Shown: positions 33,002 to 45,621 of the stretch, in pieces
Position numbering within the stretch: the first letter of the stretch is position 1
Layout: every line of letters starts with the position of its first letter
Assembly: GCA_035647615.1 (NCBI GenBank)
Contig: DASRND010000013.1
Location: 1-64,000 of the forward strand
Reading direction: 5' to 3'
DNA: 64,000 nt
Origin: Bacteroidales bacterium
GTDB taxonomy: Bacteria; Bacteroidota; Bacteroidia; Bacteroidales; 4484-276
The notes under the pieces: generated by a model
What the model was told of the DNA's origin: nothing
What the model saw: only the letters and a program-made list of their open reading frames with translations
The model's database searches: none
Position numbers and translations under genes: made by a program

Positions 33002-35620
33002 ATGAAAACCCTATCGATAAAGTTGGCGGTTCTTTTTACTGCACTTATCATTTACACAGTTCCGGCAACAGCTCAAACGAAGCTCACTCCAGAGGAAGTT
33101 GAGCGCTACAGCGAGGATGCCCGCAAAATGGTTTCCTATCTCGAAACAACTTTTAATACACTCGGCAATCCCAAGGTGTCGGTGAAGGAAAAAGATATCA
33201 TCATCAACCAAAGTTGGGCAAAGATTTTTGTAAATAGCAAAGTGCAAATAGAAGACGACCTGGACGAAAACCGTGAGATACCCATCCATAAAGACGTTCA
33301 GGCTTATCTCAAAGACATCGATTTCTTTTTTAAAAAAGTAGCCTTTAAGTTTGATGTCGAAAAAATAGAGCATCAGATCAACGAGAAAAACGAACTCTTT
33401 TTCAAAATTACGCTCAACCGAAACCTGAGCGGCACCACCATCGAAGGCGACAGCGTGAGCAGCAACCAGCTGCGCTTTATCGAGATAAATCTTACCGACA
33501 CAGATAAAGACCTGAAGGTAGCAAGCATTTACACCACCCTTCTCAACGAAAAAGAAGAGCTGCGCAACTGGTGGAATGAGCTGCCCCTGGCCTGGAAAGA
33601 TTTTTTCGGCTGCCACATCACCCTGGCCGAAAATCTGCTTCTGAAAGAAATCTTTTACTACGACGATAGCCTGGCGCAGCTCCGAACGAAAGTAGAACGC
33701 CGCATGAGCCGCGACACACTGAGCCTCGCTGTGAACGACGATACTCTTACCATGCCGCTCAGCAACGGCGCCCCTGTTACTGCGGCTTTTATCGACCGGC
33801 AGATCAAGAAAATTTTAAATCTCGACACCATTAACATTTCGGGCAATACGCACATCCTTTCGCTGGAGCCACTCTCCAAGCTCACTTCGCTGCGGCGCAT
33901 CGACTGCAGCCGCACCTTTGTAGAAGACCTGATGCCGTTGCGCAATAATATTCAACTCGAATATCTCAACTGTGGCAGCACTTCGGTGAATAGCCTGGAC
34001 CCATTAAAATATACAACCCGCCTCGAAATACTTCTGCTCAACAATACCCTTGTAGATAACCTGGAGGCGGTAAAGAATTTTAAACAACTGCGTCAGCTCA
34101 ATTTCAGCAACACGCCGGTAGCCGACATGTCGGTTATTTCCGGGTTGCCAAAACTTAATGAGCTGGAGCTGATAGCCACCCAGGTAAATACGCTCGCACC
34201 GCTTCAGACTGTTACTTCGCTTGAACGCCTCGATTTCTCTGAGACCTCCATCACCGATCTTTCTCCCCTAAAAGGTTTGAATAATCTTCGTTTCCTAAAG
34301 TTCGACCGCACACAGGTGAGGGATTTGTCGCCATTGAAAACAACGGAAAGCTTGCAAATTCTTTTTGCCGACCAGACTGCTGTTAGCGAGCTTGAGTCAC
34401 TTGCAGATCTACCACGTCTCAGCCGCATTTATTGCGACCAATCAGGCGTGACGCGCGCTGATGCAATAGCATTTATGAAAAATAAACCGGAAGTGCTGGT
34501 GATATATGAGTCGGCAAATCTTGAAAACTGGTGGAAAACGATGGCCCCTGCCTGGAAGCGCATTTTTAAAGATGCTATCGGACTGCAACAGGAACCTGCC
34601 AAAGAAGAGCTGCATCAAATGTCGCGCATAAAAAAACTTTCTATTGCCAACAATGCATCGATCCATTCGCTGGAACCACTCTCTGCCCTGCCAATGCTTT
34701 ACTGCCTCAATGCTCAGGGAACCGGCATCTCTTCGCTGGAACCGCTAGCCAACCTCGGAGATTTACATGAACTAAACTTTTCGGATACACCTGTAGAGGA
34801 TATACTGCCGCTCCAAAATCTGACAAAACTTGAGAAGCTCTCGTTCGACCGCACCCCGGTGAAAAGCATCGTTCCGCTGATGCCGCTTGAGCTACTCACC
34901 TTGGTATATGCCGACAACACGAGCGTACTCGACGAAGAAATGGTCGAATTCACTTACCGGCATCCCAAAGCGCTGGTGGTGTACCAAACATCTGAGCTGA
35001 TGCTGTGGTGGGAAAAGCTTCCTGACGTTTGGAAACTGCTGGCCGAGAAGTTTATCCATAGCGACGAAACTCTCACGCGTGAACAGTTGCAAACGCTGGT
35101 CAACCTGCGTCGCATCCGCCTGAGCGACGTACCCGCACTCGAAAGTAAAAGCATCGAAATCCGTAGTCTCGAGTTTATTGATAAGCTATTGTTTTTGGAA
35201 GAGCTAAGTTTCAGCAACACCAGCATCACCAGCCTGGAACCGTTGCGTGGCATGGTATCGCTGCGAATCCTGATATGTCCCAACAACCCCATCGGTAGCC
35301 TGGAACCACTCTCGGAAGTTCCTAATCTGGAAGTGCTGGACGTGCAAAATACGCCTGTCGAAAGCCTCGAATATCTTGCACCGCTTGCGCAAATGAAAAA
35401 AATCAACTGTTCGGGAACCATGATTAAAAAACTAAAAGGTTTACAGAATTTACAAAACCTTGAGCAGCTCGACTGCTTTAATACAAGCATTCGTAAATTA
35501 AACGAGGTAGAAGGTTTGCCGGAGTTGAAGTTGGTGCGTTGCTACAACACGCGCATCAACCAGCGTAGTATCGATAAATTCAAAGATAAAAACCCGCAGG
35601 TGGAAGTGGTTTATTATTAA
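33002..35620 (+). CDS. Exported modular leucine-rich-repeat protein
   Basis: An 872-residue exported protein (signal peptide to about residue 24). An N-terminal domain (about 28-185) precedes three modules. Each module opens with a WW...WK block (W190-W191, W510-W511, W669-W670; for example NWWNELPLAWKDFF), continues with leucine-rich repeats of about 22-23 residues (pattern L..L..L..NTPV..L.PL), and closes with a cap ending VxVxY (to 502, 661 and 872). Leucine-rich repeats usually bind proteins; the ligand is unknown. The modular repetition suggests internal duplication. It is co-transcribed with the gene at 32136. Confidence 0.85.
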   Translation: MKTLSIKLAVLFTALIIYTVPATAQTKLTPEEVERYSEDARKMVSYLETTFNTLGNPKVSVKEKDIIINQSWAKIFVNSKVQIEDDLDENREIPIHKDVQAYLKDIDFFFKKVAFKFDVEKIEHQINEKNELFFKITLNRNLSGTTIEGDSVSSNQLRFIEINLTDTDKDLKVASIYTTLLNEKEELRNWWNELPLAWKDFFGCHITLAENLLLKEIFYYDDSLAQLRTKVERRMSRDTLSLAVNDDTLTMPLSNGAPVTAAFIDRQIKKILNLDTINISGNTHILSLEPLSKLTSLRRIDCSRTFVEDLMPLRNNIQLEYLNCGSTSVNSLDPLKYTTRLEILLLNNTLVDNLEAVKNFKQLRQLNFSNTPVADMSVISGLPKLNELELIATQVNTLAPLQTVTSLERLDFSETSITDLSPLKGLNNLRFLKFDRTQVRDLSPLKTTESLQILFADQTAVSELESLADLPRLSRIYCDQSGVTRADAIAFMKNKPEVLVIYESANLENWWKTMAPAWKRIFKDAIGLQQEPAKEELHQMSRIKKLSIANNASIHSLEPLSALPMLYCLNAQGTGISSLEPLANLGDLHELNFSDTPVEDILPLQNLTKLEKLSFDRTPVKSIVPLMPLELLTLVYADNTSVLDEEMVEFTYRHPKALVVYQTSELMLWWEKLPDVWKLLAEKFIHSDETLTREQLQTLVNLRRIRLSDVPALESKSIEIRSLEFIDKLLFLEELSFSNTSITSLEPLRGMVSLRILICPNNPIGSLEPLSEVPNLEVLDVQNTPVESLEYLAPLAQMKKINCSGTMIKKLKGLQNLQNLEQLDCFNTSIRKLNEVEGLPELKLVRCYNTRINQRSIDKFKDKNPQVEVVYY

Positions 35621-35867
35621 GGGGGCATCGTAGCGTCGATACGTTGCCGGTGGTGGTGTTTTCGGAAGTGGCTCTATCGCTGCGAACTTCTGACGCCTCA
35701 GGTATTTCCATTCTAAACTTTTCGTGTGCCTGACTGATAATAAATAATTCGATTGAAATTATTCCTATTTTTGGCTTCCAATCGCTGATGAAGAAGTTGC
35801 GTTGATAAATTAATCGCCTTCAGCTTTCGCGATGAGTTTTAGTTTTAATAACTCAAATTATGATCCT

Positions 35868-37028
35868 ATGAAAAAGGTTCTTTGGGTATTGTTTTTTACA
35901 GTCCTTTCTTCCATCGCAATTGGTCAGGTGGAAAATATCGAAAGTCTGATGACGCGTAAGTATATTTCGTGCGAGGATATTCGGATCAACGCCACCAATC
36001 TCATTCCCGAATATTACCAGAAAGGCGCAAAGGATACCGCCTACGCAATTCTGGATTATTGGGATAAACAATGTATGGGTGTCGAAATGATTGCCTGCTG
36101 CAGGATTTTATTTGCCATCGATAGCGGCAACTTTACTGAAAGAACGTATAGCAGCAACATCACCCAGCAGTTGTTTGCTAATGGAAACCATCTCTATTTT
36201 AAATATGATTATGAAGGTGATTTTTACTATTCTCGCTGGGATAACTTCAGGATCCAACCCGACGCACTGGATAAATTTACCACCGACCTTGCCGGGGAAC
36301 TCTTGAAACGAGACAACTTAACGCCCACTGAAATATTTTTCCTGAAATTCTACTCAAAGGATTATGAGCATGTGTTTGCAATGCTGCAGACAGATGCATT
36401 TAATGGAACCCTTATCCAAAAACTCTATTATGCTGAAGTGCAACGTTACATCAAGCAAGTGATATTTCATGGCGATTTTCTCTATGGCGTCTGGATTCCG
36501 CAGGACAACCTACAAACAATCGGCACGCACCTATCGCTGGGTTTTCGCGGAGGCATACAATTCAAGCGACTGACTGCAGATGCTTCCATGATATTTCGCG
36601 TCGGAAAGGCGCCCGAAGTTTATCAGGTGTATAAAAATGATTCCATCTGGAACACCGACCACCATATTGGAGGCTACCTGGGATTGGATGCAGGATTTGA
36701 AATGTTCAGATTAAAAAGGAGCAGCTTCAACCTCATTGGTGGAGTTGCGGTGGATTTAATTGACGTTTTGAACATTAAAGACGCAAATTGCACCAATGAA
36801 ATTACCAAGACCCTAACCTCTTTAAATTTGAATTTTGGATTGGGTTACAGATATTATCTGAATCAATTCAGCTATCTGGGTTTGGATTTTAAATATAATG
36901 CAGTCGATTTCAAAAATCCTTCCGGAACTAATTTGGATGGAAATGTCTGGACCATCAATTTTCTTTACGGCTTTACCGGAAATCGCTACAATGCGGCCAG
37001 ATTAAAAGAACTGGATTACAAGCAATAA
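35868..37028 (+). CDS. Putative outer-membrane protein
   Basis: A 386-residue exported protein. The start at 35868 (MKKVLWVLFF) begins a good signal peptide ending near SIAIGQ. The N-terminal half is helical and charged. The second half (about 210-386) alternates polar and hydrophobic residues in strand-like stretches with aromatic girdles (GTHLSLGFRGGIQFKRL, NFGLGYRYYLNQFSYLGLDF), suggesting a beta barrel. It ends NAARLKELDYKQ, not with the usual aromatic residue, so insertion in the outer membrane is uncertain. No family is recognised. The 247 bp upstream hold one possible -7 box, TATTTTTG at 35766-35773. Confidence 0.6.
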   Translation: MKKVLWVLFFTVLSSIAIGQVENIESLMTRKYISCEDIRINATNLIPEYYQKGAKDTAYAILDYWDKQCMGVEMIACCRILFAIDSGNFTERTYSSNITQQLFANGNHLYFKYDYEGDFYYSRWDNFRIQPDALDKFTTDLAGELLKRDNLTPTEIFFLKFYSKDYEHVFAMLQTDAFNGTLIQKLYYAEVQRYIKQVIFHGDFLYGVWIPQDNLQTIGTHLSLGFRGGIQFKRLTADASMIFRVGKAPEVYQVYKNDSIWNTDHHIGGYLGLDAGFEMFRLKRSSFNLIGGVAVDLIDVLNIKDANCTNEITKTLTSLNLNFGLGYRYYLNQFSYLGLDFKYNAVDFKNPSGTNLDGNVWTINFLYGFTGNRYNAARLKELDYKQ

Positions 37029-37201
37029 TATAACAAGGATTCGTTCCGATACCCGGCTTCCAATTAATGTATTTCGGTAACCAATCATCATTTTGAATTT
37101 TTCAAAAAACCTTAAATGGTTCCATTATTACAAGACCCTCACTTCTTAGTTACGGGAATTTTTCTATTTTAGCCCCATCTAACATTTAAAAACTTAACGT
37201 A

Positions 37202-37477
37202 ATGGAAAACACAAACGCAACAACAAATTATCAAAACAGCTATGCACCGCCGGTACAGCCTGCGGTAACCGTCGGCGACTGGGTGCTAACCCTTCTTATC
37301 ACGGCTATTCCAATCGTGGGGATAATTATGCTTTTTGTATGGGCATTTTCGGGCGGCAATAACGTAAGCAAAGCCAACTGGGCCAAGGCCGCGTTGATAT
37401 GGATGCTGGTGGGTCTGGTGCTTGGAGTACTGTTTTGGGGAGCTATCGGCTCGATGCTTATGGGTGCTTTTTATTAA
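37202..37477 (+). CDS. Small membrane protein
   Basis: A 91-residue protein with a polar N-terminal tail rich in N, T and P (1-24) and two membrane helices (about 28-48 and 63-88) with a short positively charged loop between. This layout is common among small Bacteroidota proteins of unknown function. The ATG at 37202 follows an A-rich leader, and a weak -7 box TATTTTAG lies at 37165-37172. No partner is evident; the next gene is convergent and ends 10 bp away. Confidence 0.65.
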   Translation: MENTNATTNYQNSYAPPVQPAVTVGDWVLTLLITAIPIVGIIMLFVWAFSGGNNVSKANWAKAALIWMLVGLVLGVLFWGAIGSMLMGAFY

Positions 37478-37486
37478 AACGCATCG

Positions 37487-37933
37487 TTAGTTATCTTCGG
37501 CAAACCATTCGGTATAGGAGGTAACGGTTTCCCAAAGTTTCAGGTGGTGGAGTTTCACATTGGCGGGCAAAGCGGCCTGGATGCGGGCTGCAAAATCGAT
37601 AATCAGATTTTCGCTCGTCGGCTGATACTCCACCACTACTATTCGATCGTAATGCTGTTTCATCATTTGCAGAAGCTGAGCCGGCGTGTCCTTACGCAAT
37701 ATCAGCGAATGATCCAGAGCATCAGTAATCAATCCTTTGATGATCCTTTTTAAATCTTTAAAGTCGATAACCATACCATATTTGGGTGAGGAAGGGTCGT
37801 CAACCGGCTCGCCGATAAGCGTTACCAACAATTCGTAGGAATGTCCGTGAATGTTGCTGCACAACCCGTCGTGACCGGGCAATGCGTGCGCCATATCGAA
37901 TTTATAGGCTTTGGTAATTCTAATCTTTGCCAT
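37487..37933 (-). CDS. queD: 6-carboxytetrahydropterin synthase (QueD/PTPS family)
   Basis: A 148-residue tunnel-fold enzyme. In queuosine biosynthesis it converts dihydroneopterin triphosphate to 6-carboxy-tetrahydropterin. Zinc ligands are H16, H29 and H31 in MAHALPGHDG and NIHGHSY, and the catalytic cysteine is C25. The substrate-binding glutamate lies in LKLWETVTSY. The sequence between them has VIDFKDLKRI, and DHSLIL carries the catalytic aspartate-histidine. No other que gene is in the window. PTPS homologues can also serve in tetrahydrobiopterin synthesis, so the queuosine role is the likely but not certain one. Confidence 0.88.
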   Translation of the reverse strand: MAKIRITKAYKFDMAHALPGHDGLCSNIHGHSYELLVTLIGEPVDDPSSPKYGMVIDFKDLKRIIKGLITDALDHSLILRKDTPAQLLQMMKQHYDRIVVVEYQPTSENLIIDFAARIQAALPANVKLHHLKLWETVTSYTEWFAEDN

Positions 37934-37952
37934 GTGTTAATTGGTTTTTGTA

Positions 37953-39020
37953 TTAATGGAATATCTTATAATTAATACTTTTTCGCGAAGCCTGATCCGT
38001 AATGTGCAGCAGATAAAAGCCGTGGGGCAATTCCGTCAGGCTAATGCTGTTCAGCTTTTGGCCGTCGGCTTGTACTGTGGTAATGATGCGGCCGGTTGCA
38101 TCCGAGAGCGAATATATGAGCGGTTGCTGCGTCACCTCCAGCGTACTGTTGATGTAAAGAATATCTGCGGTGGGATTTGGATAAACCGAAAAGTCGGAAG
38201 CACTAAAATACGGCTCGTCGATACCGCTGGGATCAAACCAAACGATTTCCACAAATTCAGGATGATCGATGTAGGGATTGCGATTGTTCTGAATGGCGTA
38301 TACCGCGTTGTTGCGAGCTATCTCTTTGGCGCTCACCGGATCATCCTGGTGCCAGGAGTGCAGAAGCTGCAATGCCCAGCTTTTGGGCTGCGAACCATTT
38401 ACCATCGGGCTGCCCGGCCAGTTGCTGTCTTCGCCTAAGTAACGGGTCGCCATATAAAAATAGGTGCGGGCAAAATCGCCTTTATAAGCATCGATAGGTT
38501 CAAACACCACGCTGGAGTATCCGGGTGTGATGCTGGTTCCGAGCTTGCTGCCGTTGAGCGACGTCCAGCTGGCAGTTCCCACTTCTCCGTAAGGATAATT
38601 GTCGCGTTTACCGTTTACGTAGCCATCGGTAGGATAGATATGAAAAAGATCGGTGTTCATAGGTGCCACAGTGCCGCCAAACCAGCTTCGCGGAAACGAA
38701 TGTTCACGGTTGTAGCAGTCGCCTTCGCTGTTGTAGTTGCCACACTGATCAGAGAAAAAGGTGTACTGATATGGAGGCGTTCCACCAGGAACATCCGAAT
38801 ACATATCCCAAACTTTGCCATTGGCTTTTTTGTCGGTATTCTCAAAAGAATTCCAAAGGGCGCTGTAACTGATGGCGTTGTGACCTTTGATGATAGTATG
38901 AAGCGCCTGCTGCATGGCGGTGCCTTCCAGCCCTATGGCACTGTTGTAATAACCGGCAGGCTCCTGCGCTGCAGCAGTAAGGAATACAAAAAGAAAGTAC
39001 GAAAAATAGAGTTTCTTCAT
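37953..39020 (-). CDS. Secreted endonuclease I with T9SS sorting domain
   Basis: A 355-residue secreted nuclease of the endonuclease I (Vvn/EndA) family. It has a signal peptide (to about residue 18) and the beta-beta-alpha-metal motif NREHSFPRSWFG near residue 105, in which the histidine is the expected general base, followed by FHIYPTDGYVNGKRDNYPYG. The C-terminal 80 or so residues (from FSVYPNPTADILYINS) are a type A sorting domain that directs export by the type IX system. The family degrades DNA and RNA outside the cell, for nutrients or biofilm turnover. The domain calls are strong. Confidence 0.9.
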   Translation of the reverse strand: MKKLYFSYFLFVFLTAAAQEPAGYYNSAIGLEGTAMQQALHTIIKGHNAISYSALWNSFENTDKKANGKVWDMYSDVPGGTPPYQYTFFSDQCGNYNSEGDCYNREHSFPRSWFGGTVAPMNTDLFHIYPTDGYVNGKRDNYPYGEVGTASWTSLNGSKLGTSITPGYSSVVFEPIDAYKGDFARTYFYMATRYLGEDSNWPGSPMVNGSQPKSWALQLLHSWHQDDPVSAKEIARNNAVYAIQNNRNPYIDHPEFVEIVWFDPSGIDEPYFSASDFSVYPNPTADILYINSTLEVTQQPLIYSLSDATGRIITTVQADGQKLNSISLTELPHGFYLLHITDQASRKSINYKIFH

Positions 39021-39028
39021 CCTAAGAT

Positions 39029-39592
39029 TTATAAAATATTAAAATATTTAAGGATTAAAAATATGCCAATACCCATCACCAATGCGCCACCCGCAAGCAA
39101 TATGCGCATCGCCAGCAGAAATCGGTGGCTCATGCGGCCAAAGAAAAAAGCAACCGTTACCACAATCGCAAAAACAACAGCAACAGCGATAAGCGTTTCG
39201 TTAAAAGAGGCGGAAAGGAAAGGCAAAATGACTCCGAGCATGAAAATATTGATACCCACCGCCGCAGCATAGCCAAGCATCACCGGTGTGCTTGTGAGTT
39301 CCCAGACCATCTCATTAAACTTAGGGTTGAAAGATTTGATTACAATTTTTAGCCCCAGCAAAAGCAAAATAGCCGGAGCTACCACTTGCATGCTGTCGCT
39401 GATGAGTGAGCGTAGCCAAAGTCCACCCGAAAAACCGAGCCAGACATAGGCCATATTTATTAATACAATGCTAATCGCGATTTTAAAAACAAAACGCTTG
39501 CGTGCTTCTTTGAGAAAGCCATTTAGATAAATGGTGGCAAAAGTGTCGGTGGCCATGCCCACAAAGATCAAAATCAGCAATATGCTATTCAA
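39029..39592 (-). CDS. MntP-like (DUF204) membrane protein
   Basis: A 187-residue integral membrane protein with five or six hydrophobic helices. It resembles the MntP manganese exporter family: the first helix has ATDTFA with D16, and two similar halves follow (LLGLKIVIKSFNP, then the second-half entry AAVGINIFMLGV). The second conserved aspartate of MntP is replaced by asparagine (N in GIN), so metal export is not assured. It lies 8 bp before the endonuclease I gene on the same strand. It may belong to a divergent subfamily. Confidence 0.55.
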   Translation of the reverse strand: MNSILLILIFVGMATDTFATIYLNGFLKEARKRFVFKIAISIVLINMAYVWLGFSGGLWLRSLISDSMQVVAPAILLLLGLKIVIKSFNPKFNEMVWELTSTPVMLGYAAAVGINIFMLGVILPFLSASFNETLIAVAVVFAIVVTVAFFFGRMSHRFLLAMRILLAGGALVMGIGIFLILKYFNIL

Positions 39593-39792
39593 AATCAGAC
39601 GAGTATTAGTATGAAAATAAAGAGACCAAAAGTATCAAAAAAACTGCTTTCACTCGCTTTCGATACCTTACATGGCACGAGGCTGCTTGTTAGTTGCATG
39701 TTTTGGCTCTGCTATAAATTCCAAAAAGCAGTAAAACAAATCATAATATTCAAGACTTTTTCAGCCCATCTCTACCAAACTTCTATCCTCTT

Positions 39793-40251
39793 TCAAACAA
39801 GCGCCACAATTTTTTCGAGCCACTGCGCATCGGTGTCGTCGAAGGAGGCAAGGTCGGCGCAATCCACATCGAGCACGCCATAAATATGTCCGCCCTCATC
39901 GCGCAGTGGAACTACTATTTCGGAGCGCGAGCGCGAGTCGCAGGCAATGTGTCCGGGAAATTGATGCACGTCAGCAACCACAATAGTTTCGCCGTGGTTG
40001 ATAGCTTTCCAACAAACGCCAATATTTTTCTTTAGCACCTGGCAGGCCACAGGCCCCTGGTAGCTGCGCACGATAAGCTCACCCTGATCGAGGCAATAGA
40101 ATCCCGTCCAAAAGAAATAATCCATCTTATGGTGCAGCACAGCGACAATGGTTGCCATGCGTGCTTCGCGGTTGCGGGTGGCGGTTAGCAGCTCTTTCAG
40201 TTGTGTGTAGAGCCGTTGGTAACGCCCCGCCTTTTTCTTTTCGTCCATCAT
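39793..40251 (-). CDS. Free methionine-(R)-sulfoxide reductase, GAF type
   Basis: A 152-residue GAF-domain enzyme that reduces free methionine-R-sulfoxide in the cytosol, part of oxidative-damage repair. The three cysteines of the family are present at C70 (YQGPVAC), C80 (IGVCW) and C104 (HIACDSRSRSEIVVP), with the order and context found in E. coli fRMsr (MsrC). The length is typical. The first ATG at 40251 is used. Upstream (40252-40364) and downstream (39593-39792) gaps show no other feature. Confidence 0.9.
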   Translation of the reverse strand: MMDEKKKAGRYQRLYTQLKELLTATRNREARMATIVAVLHHKMDYFFWTGFYCLDQGELIVRSYQGPVACQVLKKNIGVCWKAINHGETIVVADVHQFPGHIACDSRSRSEIVVPLRDEGGHIYGVLDVDCADLASFDDTDAQWLEKIVALV

Positions 40252-40364
40252 AAATTTATTTTAAATGGCTTAACGCAATGTGCCGGCGAATGTTTTGGCC
40301 GGACGACACCACTTGTCTTCATGGAATATTTCGGAATAAAAAACTGTCCGCGGACTTTTAAACT

Positions 40365-44195
<3,831 letters not shown>

Positions 44196-44215
44196 TTATC
44201 AGAGTTTATTTTACG

Positions 44216-45589
44216 CTAATAGGTACTGCTGATGCCAAAAACCGGTTTGCGTTTTATCCAGCGTCCGCGGGTAAAGTCGGGGAAATCCTGTGGCTCGCTG
44301 CCATTGGCGATGGAGCGTTCCGAGAGCGGCGTGATGACGCTCCAGGCTGCCGCATCATACACATCGAGTGGCGGAGTAATGCCGCGTTTGATTGATTCGA
44401 CAAAAGCGTTCATCACAAAAAAATCCATGCCACCGTGGCCTGATCCTTCGGCCAGACTTTCGTAAGTTTTCCATAGGGGGTGATCGTACTTATCGATGTA
44501 AGGCTTCGAATCCTCCCAGCGATGCGATTGACTGGTCCCTTCGATATAAATCTGGTTGCCGTCATTCATCCACAAGCCTTTGGTTCCCTGCACGCGGAAG
44601 CCCAGCGAGTAAGGTCGTGGCAGCGTGGTGTCGTGAAGCACGATAATCGATTCGCCGTTGGTAGTTGTAATGGTGGTGGTGATAATGTCACCCATTTTCC
44701 ATTCCAGGCGCGCATTGGGATGGTCGGCGCCTCCCTTTTCGACGATATAATTGTTGATGCCACGTGCTTTGGTAGCAGTGGATGTGAGCGACAAAAAGCG
44801 GTTGCCGCGGTTTATGTCAAGCATGTTGGCAATGGGGCCGACACCATGTGTGGGATAGACGTCGCCGTTGCGTTTCAGGTAATGTTCGGTACGCCAGCGT
44901 GCTTCCGAATAACCTGCTTCGCCAAATTCCACTCCGCCGCCATAGGCCTGCGTACCGTCGTTGAACAAAACGTCGCGCAGGTCGTGCTGGTAGCCGCAAT
45001 GGCAGTGTAGCAATTCGCCAAAAATTCCTTGTTTCACCATGTTGTGGATGGCCATGATATCGCGGCGGTAGCACACATTTTCGAGAATCATGCAATGGCT
45101 GCCACTGCTTTCGGAAGCATTCACCATGTCCCAGCAATCTTCGATGGTGTTGGCTGCCGACACTTCCAAACCCGTATATTTACCGGCTTTCATGGTATCC
45201 ACCGCCATGACGGGATGCCAAAGCCACGGCGTAGAAATGACCACGCCCTGAACTTCGGGCAACCGCAACATATCGCGGTAAGCGTATTCGCTGCCGGTAA
45301 AAGTGGTCGGCTCGCGATGGCCTGCCTCGCGGATCATTTTCAAAGCTTTGTTGAGCATCTGTCCATCCACATCGCAGATAGCGCTAATTTCTATGTCGTC
45401 GCGCTGAAGCAAGTTGAAAAGATGATTTTGCCCACGCAGCCCGGTGCCTATTAGGGCAATATTAACTTTGGAGGGTTTCAGCGGATTACCAAAAACCAGA
45501 GTGGGGGCAGCAGCTATTGCCAGTCCTGCAATTGACGCTGTTTTTAAAAAAGCCCGTCGTGAGAAATCGTTTTTCATGGAATTTTTCAT
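44216..45589 (-). CDS. Gfo/Idh/MocA family protein, GH109-like
   Basis: A 457-residue protein with a twin-arginine-style leader (SRRAFLKTASIAGLAIAAAP) and an NAD-binding Rossmann fold (IALIGTGLRGQNH near residue 43, then ICDVDG). The C-terminal part, with GGMDFFVMNAFVESIKRG and LDVYDAAAWSVITPLSE, is typical of GH109 proteins. That family uses NAD in a redox-assisted cleavage of alpha-N-acetylgalactosamine. It could also be another sugar dehydrogenase of the same superfamily. It lies between the ROK regulator (32 bp) and the GH2 gene (29 bp), which supports a sugar-release role. Export by Tat as a folded NAD-bound protein is plausible. Confidence 0.8.
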   Translation of the reverse strand: MKNSMKNDFSRRAFLKTASIAGLAIAAAPTLVFGNPLKPSKVNIALIGTGLRGQNHLFNLLQRDDIEISAICDVDGQMLNKALKMIREAGHREPTTFTGSEYAYRDMLRLPEVQGVVISTPWLWHPVMAVDTMKAGKYTGLEVSAANTIEDCWDMVNASESSGSHCMILENVCYRRDIMAIHNMVKQGIFGELLHCHCGYQHDLRDVLFNDGTQAYGGGVEFGEAGYSEARWRTEHYLKRNGDVYPTHGVGPIANMLDINRGNRFLSLTSTATKARGINNYIVEKGGADHPNARLEWKMGDIITTTITTTNGESIIVLHDTTLPRPYSLGFRVQGTKGLWMNDGNQIYIEGTSQSHRWEDSKPYIDKYDHPLWKTYESLAEGSGHGGMDFFVMNAFVESIKRGITPPLDVYDAAAWSVITPLSERSIANGSEPQDFPDFTRGRWIKRKPVFGISSTY

Positions 45590-45621
45590 TCGTCAGATTG
45601 AGAAATATTATTTTGAAAAAA

